From positions 177,750 through 188,031 of the forward strand of contig WELB01000206.1 of the NCBI GenBank assembly GCA_009602725.1: a stretch of DNA of 10,282 bases. The letters are read 5' to 3'. Shown piece after piece: positions 7,661 to 10,282 of this stretch. Each line of letters opens with the position of its first letter. Positions within the stretch are counted from its first letter, which is position 1. A program made the translations under genes and the position numbers. The stretch comes from Spirogloea muscicola. Taxonomy: Eukaryota > Streptophyta > Zygnematophyceae > Spirogloeales > Spirogloeaceae. The notes below the pieces were generated by a model. It did no database searches. It worked only from the letters and a program-made list of their open reading frames with translations, and had not been told where the DNA came from.

Positions 7661-7738
7661 AGGGGAAGTGGCTCTCCCAATGGGGGCAAGGGCTGTAAAG
7701 AGCCAGCCCGAAAAGAATCGACTGTTGCAAAGGTTTGA
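7661..7738 (-). repeat. Hairpin-bearing short repeat, copy E
   Basis: On the minus strand, CTTCAAACCTTTGCAACAG is followed by GATTCTTTTC, then GGGCTGG (plus 7703-7709), CTCTTTA and CAGCCC (7690-7695). After this come CATTGGGAGAGCC and ACTTCCCC, equivalent to ATGGGCGAGCC and the CT-rich tail. The stem has six pairs and is shifted by one base compared with the other copies. It lies 156 bp past the stop codon of the permease gene. Confidence 0.6.
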
Positions 7739-7893
7739 AGTCAGGGGAGTATCATAGAAGGTGAGCAACAGCTTTTCACTTGCATCTACCATCTTCTGGA
7801 TTGAACCTACTTCATGATCCATCATTCTGCAGATGCACTCTGCATCAGATAAGTAGTTGCTTGAATCGAGGCTGTTTACTTCTGCTCATTGGC

Positions 7894-10187
7894 CTAAACG
7901 AGTGCTGCTGGCTTACTATCAGCAGAACACTCTTCCTGATGCACCAGGTCAATGGTCCTCTTTGGCCCGAAGTAGTTATATTTGGCAATTGCGAACCAGT
8001 AGATGGCTCCACCGCCAAGACACCCAGCCATGCTGACTGGGGCATAGTTGAACGTTGATCCAGTGACAGGGTAGGAAGGAGGGAGGCAGAAGAGCACAGA
8101 CATGAGGGTCCCCCAAAAGGAGCCCCAGATGCCAATGTACAGACCCTTACGGCCAAGCTTGAAGGGCCCTGGCACGAAGCCATTGTCAAAGAGATGCCTG
8201 CAAAGGATGACGACCGTGTAGGGCATGTAGGCTGTGATGGTTGACATGGCTGTGATGGCTGTGAAGGCCACGGAGCTCCAGATGGTTGGAAGAGTGCAGG
8301 CCAGCGACACTATGACTGTGAGGATTGTTGCATTGATTGGGATGCGCTCCTTGGCGGTGAGGCTCACGAGCCACTGGTGGCCGGGCAGTGCCACATCTCT
8401 GGCCATCGCGTATGCCTGTTATACAGGTCCAAGCGAAGGTAGTGCAAGTCAGTGGAAGGATGGGCAAAGCTTGACAACCATGCTCGTTCTTGCACAACAG
8501 CAGCATTGGCCACAAGCGAAAATCAGGCACTCAAGTCTGAGTGGCCCAGGCTTTGGCTGACAAGCTCACGGCACAGAAAGTCTGGGCTGCATGCAAAACC
8601 TCACCATTCTCGCTGTGAGTGTTACATTGGTTATGTTCCCAAAGAAGAGTGAGCCCGCAGCAAGGCCAGCAACGACCATGGCACCGGCTGTTCCCGTCCC
8701 ATATCTTGCATGAAATGCATCATAAAATATCTGTATAGCAGCAGATGAATCACCGCCACCTGCAGACAAATAACGTGGTGGAAGTTAAGCTTGTTTCTCT
8801 GAATCCAGCGAGCATGAAGGTCTCTGGGTGCTCTTTTAGCATACTTCGCATCACTCTCTCCAACATCCGTAGGGAAGGTGAAAGCAAGGGAGCAAGACTC
8901 CTTGTGGGATGCACCTGTTGCTGTATTTGAGCCGAGAACGTTGTCCGGAACCTGAATGCAGAAACCAAGGACTAGTAGCAGAACGATTTCAACAGATGCC
9001 GTGACGTACACGCTTCGGACCATTGCTCGGGGACCAGCAATGGCGGCGGTCGTGACCTCCTCCACAACGTGCGAGCCAACTTCAAAACCGGTCAAGATTG
9101 ACTGGAAGTAAGGCAGGCCAAGCAGCACCACCATCACTCCGCTGGAGATGCCGTTGCCAGGGGCGTGCACAAAGTGGGTGAAGACAAAGTCCGCCTTCTG
9201 ATACTTGGGCGAGACCGCCAAAAGGGTAATGCAGACTCCAAACAGCGAGATGATCTGGTAGGCAGCCCCAATGCTGCTCAGGCGGCCGAGCCACCTGGTT
9301 GAGGTGATGGAGACGAAATAGTGGAGGACGAAAAGACCCGCCGTCACACCAAACACTTGCGCAGGGGAGAGCTGATAGCCTCCACCCTGAGCACCACCAG
9401 TGCCGAGGAGGATCATCGCCGCAATGAACTGCAAGCAGATCGTGGACAATGTCAGACGTTCAGTGGTCAGTGACCTGGGGCCTGTCGTCTCCCAAGTCAG
9501 TGACGCATGTCACGTTTCCCATGGCGAGATGCAAGACTTCAGCAAGTACTCTTAGGCAAAGTGCTGCTGCAAGGCAGCTGCAGATTGTGCTTGGCAGTAT
9601 GCATGAAGCAAGTGGACGGTCTGTGCCGCTCGACTGCCGTTGCAGAAGCTTGCTGAGAGCACCGCGTGTGCATTCTTGACCTCTTCGTGCTCACTGGAGC
9701 TGGCAACAATGCAAGCTGCACATCGGGGGATGGGAGGTGGAATGTAGCCTGCACGGCTTGGACCAGTGTTGCTGGCGTGGAGCACCTGAGCAAGGAGGTA
9801 CTCGTTGAGCGCGGTTCCGCAGAAGCTGCCGACGAGGTACACCCAGCCAGTGAACCAGGAGATCCAGGGGGCGTGCTTCTTGGGGACGAGCTGGGCGACC
9901 CAGTAGTAGACGCTGCCGAGGGTGGGGTAGGCGGACATGACCTCGGACATGGCCCAGGCCATGCAGAGGGTGCCCAGGGCGGTGGCGAGGAAGCCGAAGA
10001 AGATGGTGACGGGCCCGCCGTAGCTGTACATGAAGCCGTAGTAGCCGATGACGAAGCCGAGGGGGGCGGTGTAGGAGAAGGTGTAGGCCCACTGCTGGAA
10101 GGGGCTCATGTGCCGCCGGTACTGCTGCTCGTACCCCAGCTCGTTCAGCCGCCGCTCGTCGTCGTCGGCGGGCGGGGCCATGGCCAT
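7894..10187 (-). CDS. BAT1: APC-family amino-acid permease of the plant BAT1 / GABA permease group, four exons
   Basis: The protein is a predicted integral membrane amino-acid transporter (amino acid/choline transporter branch of the APC superfamily). Exons in transcription order are 10187-9786, 9428-8915, 8759-8605 and 8415-7894. All introns are GT-AG and the phases fit, giving 530 aa against about 516 in Arabidopsis BAT1. Diagnostic parts are RRLNELGYEQQYRR (12-25) before TM1, SEVMSAYPTLGSVYYW (81-96), GTGGAQGGGY after TM3, GFEVGSHVVEE, RYGTGTAGAMVV, RMAYAMARD across the last junction and FVPGPFKLGRKGLYIG, then a hydrophilic tail. About 12 hydrophobic segments are expected. ATG 10187 is the first in-frame ATG in the window. 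A second lies at 10181, and the frame stays open upstream. Plant relatives carry Ala, Arg, Glu, Lys or GABA, some in mitochondria; substrate and location here are not readable from sequence. Confidence 0.93.
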
Positions 10188-10282
10188 GGCAGCGGCGGCG
10201 GCGGCGACGGGGGCAGGGCGGGGAGCTGGAGCGGGGAGCAGGCGGGGCGGGGGCGAGGTGGGCACGCGGGCGCCGCCCCGCC
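10188..10282. promoter_or_regulatory. GC-rich 5' flank of the permease gene with a (GCC)n tract
   Basis: Very GC-rich sequence just upstream of the permease ATG, including a GCG/GCC triplet run at about 10192-10207. It is probably 5' UTR or core promoter. The permease frame remains open through it, without an ATG, to the window edge, so an upstream start beyond the window cannot be excluded. Confidence 0.4.

Noticed and set aside
9552-9785. Continuation of permease exon 1 in frame past residue 134
   Set aside because: Reading on loses the transporter pattern. The donor at 9785 joined to the acceptor at 9429 restores LLAQ-FIAAMILLGTGG, so this is intron.
10188-10265. Permease start upstream at 10265
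   Set aside because: The codon there is GTG and the added residues are Pro/Ala-rich low-complexity sequence. ATG 10187 fits the family's N-terminus.

Overview
The window looks like nuclear DNA of a green alga (Chlorophyta, possibly a trebouxiophyte). The evidence is plant-type TTTAGGG telomere repeats near the left edge, two intron-rich genes whose closest recognisable relatives are land-plant proteins, short GT-AG introns of about 150-360 nt (one with a GC-AG boundary), GC-rich 5' exons, and dispersed repeats between the genes. No bacterial operon, tRNA, rRNA or CRISPR array is visible. The species assignment is inference.

Layout. Positions 1-240 hold a GC-rich open frame of unknown identity that runs into a degenerate head-to-head telomere block (243-330). 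At 767-3533 on the plus strand lies a seven-exon gene for a class I glutamine amidotransferase-like / peptidase C26 hydrolase related to Arabidopsis GAT1_2.1. From 3534 to about 7890 there is a repeat-rich stretch with no confidently identified functional gene. At 10187-7894 on the minus strand lies a four-exon gene for a 12-TM-type APC amino-acid permease of the plant BAT1/GABP group. The two genes are convergent.

The repeat-rich middle has two families. The first is a short element of about 70-80 bp with a T-rich arm, a conserved GGGCTGG...CCAGCC hairpin and a CT-rich tail. It occurs five times: plus strand at 563 and 4599, minus strand at 5291, 6768 and 7661. The second is the 3' end of a larger, probably RT-type retroelement. 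It is present as a plus copy (5390-5917), an immediately following 3'-only copy (5921-6040) and an inverted copy (7022-7440). Both long copies keep a recognisable C-terminal reading frame, broken by a stop codon in one and a frameshift in the other. Between the inverted copies sits a GC-rich island (about 6100-6600) that may encode a small acidic two-exon protein or a gene fragment.

Functional reading: the two conserved genes both point to amino-acid/nitrogen metabolism (hydrolysis of a gamma-glutamyl or amide bond, and amino-acid/GABA transport). Nothing in the sequence shows that they are co-regulated. I found no convincing new multi-gene system. The items most worth checking are the hairpin repeat family, the inverted retroelement ends with the island between them, and the telomere fusion-like block.
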